DNA of 7,828 bases from an uncultured Bacteroidota bacterium (GTDB lineage: Bacteria > Bacteroidota > Bacteroidia > Chitinophagales > Chitinophagaceae): positions 1 to 7,828 of the forward strand of contig CAIWKU010000248.1 of the NCBI GenBank assembly GCA_903913355.1, in the 5' to 3' direction. The first letter of the stretch is position 1. Each line of letters opens with the position of its first letter. The notes under the pieces were generated by a model, which saw nothing but the letters and a program-made list of their open reading frames with translations, did no database searches and was not told where the DNA came from. Shown here piece by piece: positions 1 to 6,709 of the stretch. The position numbers and the translations under genes were made by a program.

Positions 1-434
1 GTTGCCACTGATAGCCCTACATAATCGGGTTTAACAGGAAATAATTTGTGCATTCTTTCCACCAAAACCAGGGTCTGAATAGACAATGGATGAAAAGATA
101 ATAATGGCTTTAATGCATATAATAAGGTTCTGCCACTATTGGTTACATCATCTGTGATTACAATATGCTTATTGTTCAGGTCCAATTGCTCACTTAATTC
201 AACGGTGGTAGGATGATCTTTATCCAACAATACTGAAATAATTTGTATAGGATTGGTCAGGTATTCCTTCAAAGCTGCCCCTGTTTTTTCGGCAATAACA
301 GTTCCGCTATTCCTGATTCCGATGATGATTACCGGTGCAGAATCCCCACTAAGGTCCTCAGCCAATTCCAGCACCATACGCTGCAATTTCTGATCGGCCA
401 TTTCTTTGTTCAGAATATAATTTTTCCCAGACAT
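1..434 (-). CDS. PyrR-like phosphoribosyltransferase, 3' end beyond the window
   Basis: The minus strand is open from an ATG at 434 to the left edge, giving 144 complete codons without a stop. The protein has the type I phosphoribosyltransferase core: a hydrophobic strand VIIIGIRNSG (about residues 35-44) and the PRPP-binding loop ITDDVTNSGRT (93-103), with the paired acidic residues D95 and D96. After it comes LVLVERMHKLFPVKPDYVG (122-140), which resembles the PyrR stretch ending HRELPIRADYVGKNIPTS. PyrR proteins are about 180 residues, so roughly four fifths is visible. Family members bind PRPP and a pyrimidine or related base, and PyrR itself can also regulate the pyr operon through RNA. 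No pyr gene or attenuator is in view, so a regulatory role is not supported here; a salvage phosphoribosyltransferase is equally possible. The family call is firm, the substrate is not. Confidence 0.85.
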   Translation of the reverse strand, partial: MSGKNYILNKEMADQKLQRMVLELAEDLSGDSAPVIIIGIRNSGTVIAEKTGAALKEYLTNPIQIISVLLDKDHPTTVELSEQLDLNNKHIVITDDVTNSGRTLLYALKPLLSFHPLSIQTLVLVERMHKLFPVKPDYVGLSVA

Positions 435-452
435 AATCCTCTATTTAGGTTT

Positions 453-460
453 CAAATGTA
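453..460 (-). promoter_or_regulatory. Candidate -7 element for the phosphoribosyltransferase gene
   Basis: Read on the minus strand this is TACATTTG, an exact match to the Bacteroidota -7 consensus TAnnTTTG, ending 18 bases before the ATG at 434. No clear TTG -33 element lies 19-21 bases upstream, so it is a half-supported promoter. The leader would be only about 12 bases, which is common in this phylum. Confidence 0.4.
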
Positions 461-488
461 ATAACAATAAAAGCATCCTGCGATCCTG

Positions 489-518
489 TTTGCCAGACAC
501 CCAAAACCGCTAACTTAG
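489..518 (+). promoter_or_regulatory. Candidate sigma-ABfr-type promoter for the membrane iron-sulfur gene
   Basis: TTTG at 489-492 is followed after 18 bases by TAACTTAG at 511-518. This fits the Bacteroidota pattern TTTG-N19-TAnnTTTG with one mismatch in the -7 box and a spacer one base short. The ATG at 536 lies 17 bases downstream. The 101-base gap is shared with the divergent phosphoribosyltransferase gene, and the two candidate promoters do not overlap. Confidence 0.4.
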
Positions 519-535
519 CATATTAACTCTAAGGT

Positions 536-1849
536 ATGCACTATCTACCCCAAATAATATTTCTGGTACTTTCTATTGCCGGGATTGGCATTTTTTCAAG
601 AAAAATAGCTGAGATCAGAAGAAATATCTTCTTAGGTAAACCCGAAAACCTGAACAATCAACCTGGAAAACGAATCCGAAATCTGCTTTTGCTGGCATTG
701 GGACAGAAAAAGATGTTCAAAAACCCGCTGGTTGCCATTATGCACCTGGTGATTTATGCCGGTTTTATTATCATCAATCTGGAAGTGCTGGAAATTATTC
801 TGGATGGGGTATTCGGTACACACCGCTTATTTGCCGCTCCATTAGGATCTCTTTATAACTGGCTGATCAATGGTTTCGAGTTTCTAGCCGTTGGGGTAAT
901 TGCAGTATGTATCATGTTTCTCTTAAGGAGAAATCTGATAAAGCTGAAACGTTTCATTAGTAAGGACCTCGATGGCTGGCCAAGATCAGATGCGAATTAT
1001 ATATTGATTACTGAAATTATATTGATGAGCCTGTTTCTCATCATGAATGCGACCGATCAATTATTGCAAGCCAGTGGCAATGAACATTATCATATAACCG
1101 GGGTTTTCTTTTTCTCACAAAAAATCGCTCCTGTTTTTTCCGGGTTGTCGCAAAGCAGTCTGGTAATTTTAGAAAGAAGCTGTTGGTGGTTTCACATCAT
1201 CGGAATTTTTGTATTTCTGAATTACCTACCCTATTCCAAGCACCTGCATATTATTATGGCTTTCCCAAATGCCTATTATGCCAGACTCGAATTGCCGGGT
1301 AAAATGAATAATATGCCTGCAGTACAAAATGAAGTATTGTATGCCATTCAACCGGAAATTGCCCCTACCGATACCGCTACGCCCGCTCATTTTGGGGCTA
1401 AAGATGTATTTGAACTAAGCTGGAAAAACCTGTTGGATGCCTATAGCTGCACAGAATGTGGCAGGTGCACTGCTGCTTGTCCCGCCAATATTACCGGCAA
1501 GCTCTTAAGCCCCAGAAAGATCATGATGGCCACACGTGACAGGCTCGAAGAAGTAGGCAAGAATATAAATACCCATAAGCAGTTTCTAGATGATGGAAAA
1601 TCGCTGCTACATACTTATATCAGTATAGAAGAATTAAGGGCCTGTACTACCTGTAATGCCTGTGTAGAACAATGCCCGGTAAGCATTTCTCCCCTTGAAA
1701 TCATATTAGAATTACGCCGGTCACTTATTATGGAAGAGAGTAATGCCCCCCAGGAATGGAATAGTACGTTCAGCAATATCGAAAACAATTTTGCACCCTG
1801 GAAATTTTCGCCGGATGACAGAGATCAGTGGATAAGGGATATCGAATAA
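536..1849 (+). CDS. Membrane-bound 4Fe-4S dicluster protein (HdrC/NarI-like fusion)
   Basis: This 437-residue protein joins a helical membrane domain to a cytoplasmic ferredoxin-like domain. Hydrophobic segments lie near residues 5-22, 64-88, 107-130, 155-171 and 217-231. Histidines H70, H220, H236 and H238 sit in or beside them and are candidate haem b ligands, as in NarI/HdrE/DsrM-type subunits. The C-terminal part has two complete 4Fe-4S motifs: CTECGRCTAACP (C305, C308, C311, C315) and CTTCNACVEQCP (C370, C373, C376, C380). The family passes electrons between membrane quinone and soluble iron-sulfur partners. The likely partner is the CCG-domain protein at 2779-3558, which in other Bacteroidota, from memory, is the next gene; here a reversed LysE gene lies between them. 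The ATG at 536 fits the upstream promoter and gives a membrane segment at once. The donor or acceptor substrate cannot be read from the sequence, and haem binding is inference. Confidence 0.9.
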   Translation: MHYLPQIIFLVLSIAGIGIFSRKIAEIRRNIFLGKPENLNNQPGKRIRNLLLLALGQKKMFKNPLVAIMHLVIYAGFIIINLEVLEIILDGVFGTHRLFAAPLGSLYNWLINGFEFLAVGVIAVCIMFLLRRNLIKLKRFISKDLDGWPRSDANYILITEIILMSLFLIMNATDQLLQASGNEHYHITGVFFFSQKIAPVFSGLSQSSLVILERSCWWFHIIGIFVFLNYLPYSKHLHIIMAFPNAYYARLELPGKMNNMPAVQNEVLYAIQPEIAPTDTATPAHFGAKDVFELSWKNLLDAYSCTECGRCTAACPANITGKLLSPRKIMMATRDRLEEVGKNINTHKQFLDDGKSLLHTYISIEELRACTTCNACVEQCPVSISPLEIILELRRSLIMEESNAPQEWNSTFSNIENNFAPWKFSPDDRDQWIRDIE

Positions 1850-1994
1850 GGAATTACGAATAATGGTTGGGGATATTGGGAAGATATATTCGTCCGGGTA
1901 AATTATTTGAGTAAGGTCCATCAACTTCTGGTTAACTTTTCATCCCGCTTGTTTGTGATGAATTTTCAAATTACCCAATTTTCAAATTTTCAAA
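1850..1994. other. Convergent intergenic gap with repeat-like AT-rich sequence
   Basis: These 145 bases separate the 3' ends of the membrane iron-sulfur gene and the LysE gene. I see no reading frame of substance and no RNA gene. A weak hairpin is possible: TTCATC at 1939-1944 pairs with GATGAA at 1957-1962 across a 12-base loop, followed by a short T run. It could help terminate plus-strand transcription, but it is AT-rich and poorly supported. The right end carries a short tandem-like repeat listed separately. Confidence 0.5.
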
Positions 1995-1996
1995 TT
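1961..1996. repeat. Three copies of a 12-base AT-rich unit
   Basis: AATTTTCAAATT occurs at 1961-1972, 1977-1988 and 1985-1996; the last two overlap by four bases. The last copy runs into the LysE stop codon (1995-1997 on the minus strand). Similar runs are familiar from Bacteroidota intergenic DNA, though that is from memory. No function can be assigned. Confidence 0.8.
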
Positions 1997-2630
1997 AAAT
2001 CCAAGGCTTATAGACCATCCTGTACAACTGAATCAAAGCAGTAATCAATAAGATGATACCCATGATTTTGTTCATTGTGTGGTTAGTGGTTTTCATTTTT
2101 GTAACCAGCCAGTTGCCCCCGTGTATATATACAGCTAAGCCTGCCAGAGTGCCCGTTCCGGCACCGATGGTGAAGCTATTGAAAGGAATTGTTGCAACGG
2201 GTAACACTTTTGCCTGAATAAGGGTGGATGTCCATAAAAACCAAAACGGGATTTGTAATGGATTGAGGGCACTCATGCTAAGTCCGAGTACAAACCTGTT
2301 TAACTTATTATCCAGTAAGAATGATTTCTTTTTTTTGCCTGATTTTTCTTTTCTGGCTGTGTGAAAGCACATAATACCCAAAAACAGAAAAAGAACTACC
2401 GTAACCCAACCCAGGGCTATAAAAAATATTCGATGTTGTACAACCCAATTCATGCCTGTTAAAGCAAACCGGAGATAGATCATTTCTACAATAGCTACCC
2501 CAATAGCAAATTTCCAGGCAGACAGGAAGCCTTCCTGTATACAGATTTGTGTGGAAGTAAAACTCATATTTCCGAGGGGTAACTGGCCAAGAAAACTTAC
2601 CAGGAACCCCATAAAAATGATATATACCAT
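1995..2630 (-). CDS. LysE-family membrane exporter
   Basis: This 211-residue integral membrane protein has about six hydrophobic segments (near residues 2-24, 40-60, 66-90, 112-133, 150-172, 188-207) and a basic loop KEKSGKKKK at 94-102. The length and layout match the LysE/RhtB translocator superfamily. The N-terminal family signature appears as GQLPLGNMS (15-23), a variant of the usual G-x-x-P-G-P, and the mid-protein NP motif appears as ALNPLQIPFW (121-130). Family members export amino acids or related small metabolites across the inner membrane; the substrate here is unknown. The gene is reversed relative to the iron-sulfur genes on both sides and has its own divergent upstream gap. An ATG at 2612 (MGFLVS) is an alternative start that would remove six residues. 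Confidence 0.85.
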   Translation of the reverse strand: MVYIIFMGFLVSFLGQLPLGNMSFTSTQICIQEGFLSAWKFAIGVAIVEMIYLRFALTGMNWVVQHRIFFIALGWVTVVLFLFLGIMCFHTARKEKSGKKKKSFLLDNKLNRFVLGLSMSALNPLQIPFWFLWTSTLIQAKVLPVATIPFNSFTIGAGTGTLAGLAVYIHGGNWLVTKMKTTNHTMNKIMGIILLITALIQLYRMVYKPWI

Positions 2631-2778
2631 AGAACTTGAAAATACAATAAGTCTTCGAATGCTGAATAAAATGGAAAGGATATGGTAAGGTGAATCTGTT
2701 TGACAGATCCGGATCTCAGGCTATATTCTATATCCGATATTCCTTCGATTTCTCCTAATTTCGTATAAATCTTTGGGC
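2631..2778. other. Divergent intergenic gap between LysE and CCG-protein genes
   Basis: These 148 bases must hold the start signals for the LysE gene and, because that gene is reversed, very likely for the CCG-protein gene as well. The best -7 candidate for the plus strand is TAATTTCG at 2756-2763, one mismatch from TAnnTTTG and 15 bases before the ATG, but no TTG lies at the right distance upstream. No clear promoter for LysE was found. A perfect palindrome in the middle is listed separately. Confidence 0.45.
2705..2716. promoter_or_regulatory. Perfect 12-base palindrome, possible operator
   Basis: AGATCCGGATCT reads the same on both strands. Fourteen bases to the right is ATATCcGATAT (2730-2740), with five-base arms around one base. 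Both lie centrally between two divergent genes, where a dimeric regulator could bind. No regulator gene is in the window and the motif is not one I recognise, so an operator role is a guess. Confidence 0.3.
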
Positions 2779-3558
2779 ATGAAAGTACATACAATGGCAG
2801 AACTGATGATGGCTGGCGAAACGCCTGAAATATTATTCTGGGTAGGTTGTGCGGGTAGTTTTGACCAGCGTGCACAAAAAATAACCAAAGCGTTTGCAGC
2901 AATTCTGGATAAAGTGGGCATCCGATATGCCATACTGGGTAAAGAAGAAGCCTGCACCGGCGATCCTGCGCGTCGCGCGGGTAATGAATTCCTGTTTCAA
3001 ATGATGGCTTACCAGAATATTCAGGTTTTAAATGGTTATGGTATCAAAAAGATTGTCACTACCTGTCCGCATTGCTTTAATACCCTTAAAAATGAATACC
3101 CGGAACTAGGTGGCCATTATGAAGTAACCCACCATACCGGCTTTCTACAGCAGTTGATAGAGGAAGGAAAAATTAGAATGAAAGAAAAAGGGAGTTTTTC
3201 CGGAAAGAAAATTTCTTATCATGATAGTTGTTACCTGGGTCGTGCTAACCATATATATGAAGCCCCCCGTAAAGTGTTGGAAGCATTGGATGCAGAATTG
3301 GTTGAAATGAAACGTTGTCGCAGCAATGGACTATGCTGCGGTGCAGGTGGAGCGCAAATGTTTAAGGAAGATGAACCAGGACAGAAAAGAATCAATATGG
3401 AAAGAGCTGATGAAGCGCTGGAAACCGGTGCGTCGTTTATAGCGGCTGCCTGTCCATTCTGTAATACCATGATGACCGATGGAGTAAAAAACAGAGAAAA
3501 AGAGAATGATGTGGCTGTGATGGATATTGCGGAGATGATCTTAACTGAAATGGAATAG
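2779..3558 (+). CDS. CCG-domain iron-sulfur protein (HdrD/HdrB-like)
   Basis: This soluble 259-residue protein carries two cysteine-rich CCG modules of the type found in heterodisulfide reductase, GlpC and LutA-like proteins. In the first, C24 is followed by 34 residues, then C59-T60-G61, then C96-x-x-C99 (CPHC). In the second, C151 is followed by 34 residues, then C186-C187-G188, then C225-x-x-C228 (CPFC). The identical spacing shows that T60 replaces the second cysteine of the first module. Such proteins take electrons to or from dithiol or hydroxyacid substrates, or relay them to partners. The natural partner is the membrane dicluster protein at 536-1849. I start at the ATG at 2779; a TTG at 2773 would add only two residues and has no advantage. 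It is followed after 54 bases by a same-strand gene, probably in one operon. The physiological substrate is unknown. Confidence 0.9.
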   Translation: MKVHTMAELMMAGETPEILFWVGCAGSFDQRAQKITKAFAAILDKVGIRYAILGKEEACTGDPARRAGNEFLFQMMAYQNIQVLNGYGIKKIVTTCPHCFNTLKNEYPELGGHYEVTHHTGFLQQLIEEGKIRMKEKGSFSGKKISYHDSCYLGRANHIYEAPRKVLEALDAELVEMKRCRSNGLCCGAGGAQMFKEDEPGQKRINMERADEALETGASFIAAACPFCNTMMTDGVKNREKENDVAVMDIAEMILTEME

Positions 3559-3612
3559 CTATTGAACTGAGATTCCCTCCATTTTAAGTTGCAAAATCAG
3601 TATTTTTACTTT

Positions 3613-4134
3613 ATGAATCTTGCTTACAAACATTTAATCCCTGAAGACTTTCATCCAAGTTCAAGAGTATGGATATACCAGAGTAACCGTTTATTTTCAA
3701 TTAGTGAGGCGCTTGAAATTGAATTACTGTTGACTGATTTTCTTCAAAAATGGAATACCCACGGAACGCCTGTAAAGGGTTATGCTAATTTATTGTTTGG
3801 ACAGTTTATTGTATTAATGGCCGATGAAACTTTTACTGGTGTAAGTGGCTGTAGCACCGACAGCTCGGTTCATTTGATTAAAAAGATAGAAGAACTTTTT
3901 AAAGTGGATATGTTTAACCGGCAGAACCTGGCTTTTGTGATAAAAGAAAATATACAAACCCTTCCTTTACCGCAATTAGGATACGCTTTTGAGAACCACT
4001 TTATTGATGCAGATACTTTGTATTTTAATAACCTGGTTTTAGACAAAATTTCTTTATTGGAGAAATGGATTATTCCTGTTAAGGATAGTTGGCTGTCTGC
4101 TAAAATACCCGTAAAAAAACTTACCGGGGCTTAG
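3613..4134 (+). CDS. Conserved Bacteroidota protein, often mislabelled 'ABC transporter ATPase'
   Basis: This 173-residue protein resembles a family widespread in Bacteroidota that is commonly named 'ABC transporter ATPase'. Recognisable conserved stretches are SRVWIYQSNR near the N-terminus, FLQKWNTHGTPVKGY, a strand ending FIVLMADE, GCSTDSSVH in the middle, and LYFNNLV toward the end. There is no Walker A (GxxxxGKT/S), no ABC signature LSGGQ and no Walker B, so the database name is not supported. There is also no signal peptide and no membrane segment, so it should be cytoplasmic. The ATG at 3613 is preferred over an in-frame TTG at 3589, since the family begins close to the WIYQ motif. It lies 54 bases after the CCG-protein gene on the same strand, and from memory this order is conserved in the phylum, which hints at a link to the redox pair. 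Its function is unknown. Confidence 0.85.
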   Translation: MNLAYKHLIPEDFHPSSRVWIYQSNRLFSISEALEIELLLTDFLQKWNTHGTPVKGYANLLFGQFIVLMADETFTGVSGCSTDSSVHLIKKIEELFKVDMFNRQNLAFVIKENIQTLPLPQLGYAFENHFIDADTLYFNNLVLDKISLLEKWIIPVKDSWLSAKIPVKKLTGA

Positions 4135-4154
4135 TCTGTTATTTTCTAAGTCCT
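4126..4154. terminator. Candidate hairpin terminator between convergent genes
   Basis: On the plus strand GGGCTTAG (4127-4134) can pair with CTAAGTCC (4146-4153) across an 11-base loop, with one G-U pair; a further G-U pair is possible outside. The left arm contains the stop codon of the 173-residue protein and the right arm abuts the stop codon of the TonB receptor gene. T-rich sequence TTATTTACTTCTTTT follows. On the minus strand one A-C mismatch weakens the stem, but a seven-T run follows at a short distance. It could serve one or both genes. Confidence 0.45.
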
Positions 4155-6616
4155 TATTTACTTCTTTTCAATCTGTCCAGAGCCTGTTTTTTCTGTTTAT
4201 CATCCAGATCGCTTTTCATAAAGCTTCTGCTGATTTGGTAGCTGATTGTTAAGCGATAATTACGAGTATTGCTGGTACTATAACTTTCAATTGCAAAATT
4301 AGGTGCATAGGTATTGCTATGATAGATCTGAGATCCAAATGGATCCAATGCAGATAGACCAATCATCAATTTTTTATTGAAGAATTTTCGTTGGATACTG
4401 ATACTCATATTGATATTGCTTCTCGAATTTCCCTGCGGACTGGCAAAGCGGTTATACCGGTTGTTGGCCTCTATGATGGTAAAGTTATCGGGCGAATAGC
4501 TATAATTCAGTGCCGAATAAATACTGCCCCCATCATGGTAGAGATATAATTGCTTTTCAATATCACTAAACTGGGTATAGTTATATCCCCCACTTATATT
4601 TACCCTGAATTCTTTGGTTACGGTAATCCCTGCCCAAAGACTGGCCCCCATTTCCTGCTGATCTGAAATATTTTTATAAGTAGTTTGTGTTTTACCGCTA
4701 TCTACGAGGGTGCGAATAGAATTGAACACATTTTTAACACGATTATATCCTAAGGATGCGTTCATGCTCAATTTTTTATCGGAATAACCAACACTAAGGT
4801 CAAAATTATCAATTAGAGAAGGTGATAGATATGGGTTACCAAAACGGATATTATATGGATCTCCATAATCGATACTAGGATTCAATTCTGTGATTCCGGG
4901 TCTGCGAATGGTTTCTCTGAATGTCAATGAAACATTGAACATTTTTGAAAGATCTTTTCTGAAAGTGATATTGGGTAACAGGCGCCAATACCCGTTATTG
5001 GCATTGGGAGCATTGCCTTTAATAAACCGAAAATCGGTTGCCGTATATTCCGCCTGTGCACCGGTAATCATTCGCCATTGAAATGGCAGGGCCAATACCA
5101 GGCCAATTCTTGCTGTTAGTATTGATTGATTAAAATAAAAATCATTACTCAGTAATGTGTTGGGTATATATGTTTGACTAAGTCCACTTAAAAAACTGGT
5201 ATTTAAAATATTATGGTATGAATTGGAAGAATAGGTAATACCCGAAGTTAAAAAAGTGGTACCCGTATCATTTAAAGGCTTATTGTAATAGGTGTTTATA
5301 TAATAGGAAGTTACATAGTTATTCGTAAGTTGAATTTGCGTAGAATCAAGTCCGGTTGGCAGAAAATCATTTTGCAGGAACTGCTGGTAAAAATTTCGAT
5401 TATTGTCATTCTTACTGATATTATATCCAGCAAACACTTGTAATTTTTCAACAGGATTTACTCCCTTCCATTGATAGGAACCGGAAAAACCATGATTATA
5501 CGAATCACCGGTATAATGACTGTTTCTTGAACTGGCACCATATACATTATGCAGGCTATCCAGGTTGCTATAAAGGGTAGTACTGTTATTATTGGCAAAA
5601 CTCATATTACCCTGGTAAACAAAGCTGATTGAATTTCGCTTATTAAAATCATAGTCAGTTTGAATTCGGGTATTGGGATACCAGTTACGATTGTGATAAG
5701 AAGACTGGGTATAAAAATAGTTGACAGAATCGCTGTAAAAATTTTCTCTGTGAGAATAGGAATTGCCCACACCTTCGCCTGATCCCAATCCAACATTTGC
5801 ATTGAAATTCAATTTACCGCTGCGATAATTATAATTTCCATAAATATTACCTTCTCCCCTTGTTCCACCACTGGCTGTAACCCTTTCATATATGCCTATT
5901 CTCCCTTTTTTGGTAACAATATTGATAACACCTCCGGGGTAAGTGGCATATTCGGGTGGCGGATTCAGCATGATCTCAACCTTATCAATCACATTAGCAG
6001 GCAGGCTTTCCAAAAGGTCTGAGAGTTGTTGCCCAGATACATTTACCGGCTTTTCATCCATTAAAATAAGAGGCTCCTTTCCTCGAAGTAATAAAGTACC
6101 ATCCGGATTGGCATTGACCAGGGGCATATTTTTCAGCATTTCCGATGCGCTGCTGCCATTACTCAAAGGACTTTCCGCAACATTATACGCGATCTTACCA
6201 TCCTTATTTTCAATCAGGGGTTTTTCAGAATAAACCACTACTTCGTTTAATGAGTTGGAAGTTTCTTTTAATAAAAGATCCCCCAGATTAAACTCATTTC
6301 TTTCTGCGCGCAAATGAATACTATCCATGCCAGTTTTGGCATATCCTACTGTGTTAATTACAATACGATAGTACCCGTATTCAAGGTTTTTAAACTCAAA
6401 AATCCCGTTTTGATCAGTGGCAATAGTAAAAAGAGGATGTGAATCTCCGGAAAAAGCAAGGATGATGGTTGCATACGCAAGAGGCTTGCCGGATTTAGCA
6501 TCCTGCACATTCCCTGAAATAATTCCCGTTTGCTTTTTTTCCTTACTACTGTTAGTTTGCGCACTACTGTGCAAACTGAAACCTAACAATATAAGTGCCA
6601 GAATCCATTTATACAT
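4154..6616 (-). CDS. TonB-dependent outer-membrane receptor, orphan type
   Basis: This 820-residue protein begins with a signal peptide (residues 1-19, likely cleaved after SSA before QT). A carboxypeptidase-regulatory-like beta-sandwich follows at about 32-115, starting GIISGNVQDAKSGKPLAYAT. The plug region is at about 125-236, with LNEVVVYSEKPLIE at its start, and contains LLRGKEPLILMDEKPV and YPGGVINIVTKKG, typical of TonB receptors. The remainder is a beta-barrel rich in alternating aromatic residues and N/Y/S turns, matching the 'outer membrane beta-barrel family' (OMP_b-brl_3) rather than SusC. After the last strand (YRLTISYQIS) there is a charged tail of about 20 residues. Family members take up ligands at the outer membrane using TonB energy, but here no SusD partner, TonB, ExbBD or degradative enzyme is adjacent, so the ligand is unknown. 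The gene converges with the 173-residue protein gene with a 19-base gap. Confidence 0.9.
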   Translation of the reverse strand: MYKWILALILLGFSLHSSAQTNSSKEKKQTGIISGNVQDAKSGKPLAYATIILAFSGDSHPLFTIATDQNGIFEFKNLEYGYYRIVINTVGYAKTGMDSIHLRAERNEFNLGDLLLKETSNSLNEVVVYSEKPLIENKDGKIAYNVAESPLSNGSSASEMLKNMPLVNANPDGTLLLRGKEPLILMDEKPVNVSGQQLSDLLESLPANVIDKVEIMLNPPPEYATYPGGVINIVTKKGRIGIYERVTASGGTRGEGNIYGNYNYRSGKLNFNANVGLGSGEGVGNSYSHRENFYSDSVNYFYTQSSYHNRNWYPNTRIQTDYDFNKRNSISFVYQGNMSFANNNSTTLYSNLDSLHNVYGASSRNSHYTGDSYNHGFSGSYQWKGVNPVEKLQVFAGYNISKNDNNRNFYQQFLQNDFLPTGLDSTQIQLTNNYVTSYYINTYYNKPLNDTGTTFLTSGITYSSNSYHNILNTSFLSGLSQTYIPNTLLSNDFYFNQSILTARIGLVLALPFQWRMITGAQAEYTATDFRFIKGNAPNANNGYWRLLPNITFRKDLSKMFNVSLTFRETIRRPGITELNPSIDYGDPYNIRFGNPYLSPSLIDNFDLSVGYSDKKLSMNASLGYNRVKNVFNSIRTLVDSGKTQTTYKNISDQQEMGASLWAGITVTKEFRVNISGGYNYTQFSDIEKQLYLYHDGGSIYSALNYSYSPDNFTIIEANNRYNRFASPQGNSRSNINMSISIQRKFFNKKLMIGLSALDPFGSQIYHSNTYAPNFAIESYSTSNTRNYRLTISYQISRSFMKSDLDDKQKKQALDRLKRSK

Positions 6617-6633
6617 GAAAGTTTGCTAGGCAG

Positions 6634-6665
6634 CAAAATAAGCTATAACCTGCTATTTTTTCAAA
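6634..6665 (-). promoter_or_regulatory. Candidate promoter for the TonB receptor gene
   Basis: On the minus strand TTTG (6665-6662) is followed after 20 bases by TTATTTTG (6641-6634), one mismatch from TAnnTTTG. Spacing and boxes fit the Bacteroidota housekeeping promoter well. The start codon at 6616 lies 17 bases beyond the -7 box, leaving a leader of about ten bases. Confidence 0.5.
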
Positions 6666-6683
6666 TAATTGTATTTCTCCGGC

Positions 6684-6691
6684 TATTTTTG
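6684..6691 (+). promoter_or_regulatory. Candidate -7 element for the ArsC/YffB-like gene
   Basis: TATTTTTG matches TAnnTTTG exactly and ends 18 bases before the ATG at 6710. The nearest TTG upstream (6669-6671) is only 12 bases away, too close for a normal -33 element, so the promoter is only partly supported. It stands back to back with the TonB receptor promoter in a 93-base gap. Confidence 0.4.
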
Positions 6692-6709
6692 TCATTACAA
6701 TCGGTGAAT

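Noticed and set aside
243..461. Plus-strand open frame of 72 codons
   Set aside because: It lies antisense to the phosphoribosyltransferase gene, whose motifs are clear, and its translation resembles no family.
1961..1996. CRISPR-like array
   Set aside because: The units are 12 bases, partly overlapping and without spacers of uniform length.
3645..3700. ATP-binding function for the protein at 3613-4134
   Set aside because: The name common in databases suggests an ATPase, but no Walker A, Walker B or ABC signature is present in the sequence.
5943..6233. Plus-strand open frame of 96 codons inside the TonB receptor gene
   Set aside because: It is antisense to the conserved plug domain and has no recognisable features.
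4154..6616. SusC of a polysaccharide utilisation locus
   Set aside because: The length and barrel type differ from SusC, and no SusD or glycoside hydrolase gene is adjacent.
6623..6709. N-terminal extension of the ArsC/YffB-like protein from a TTG
   Set aside because: The extra residues do not fit the family, which starts just before the first strand, and they cover the divergent promoter region.
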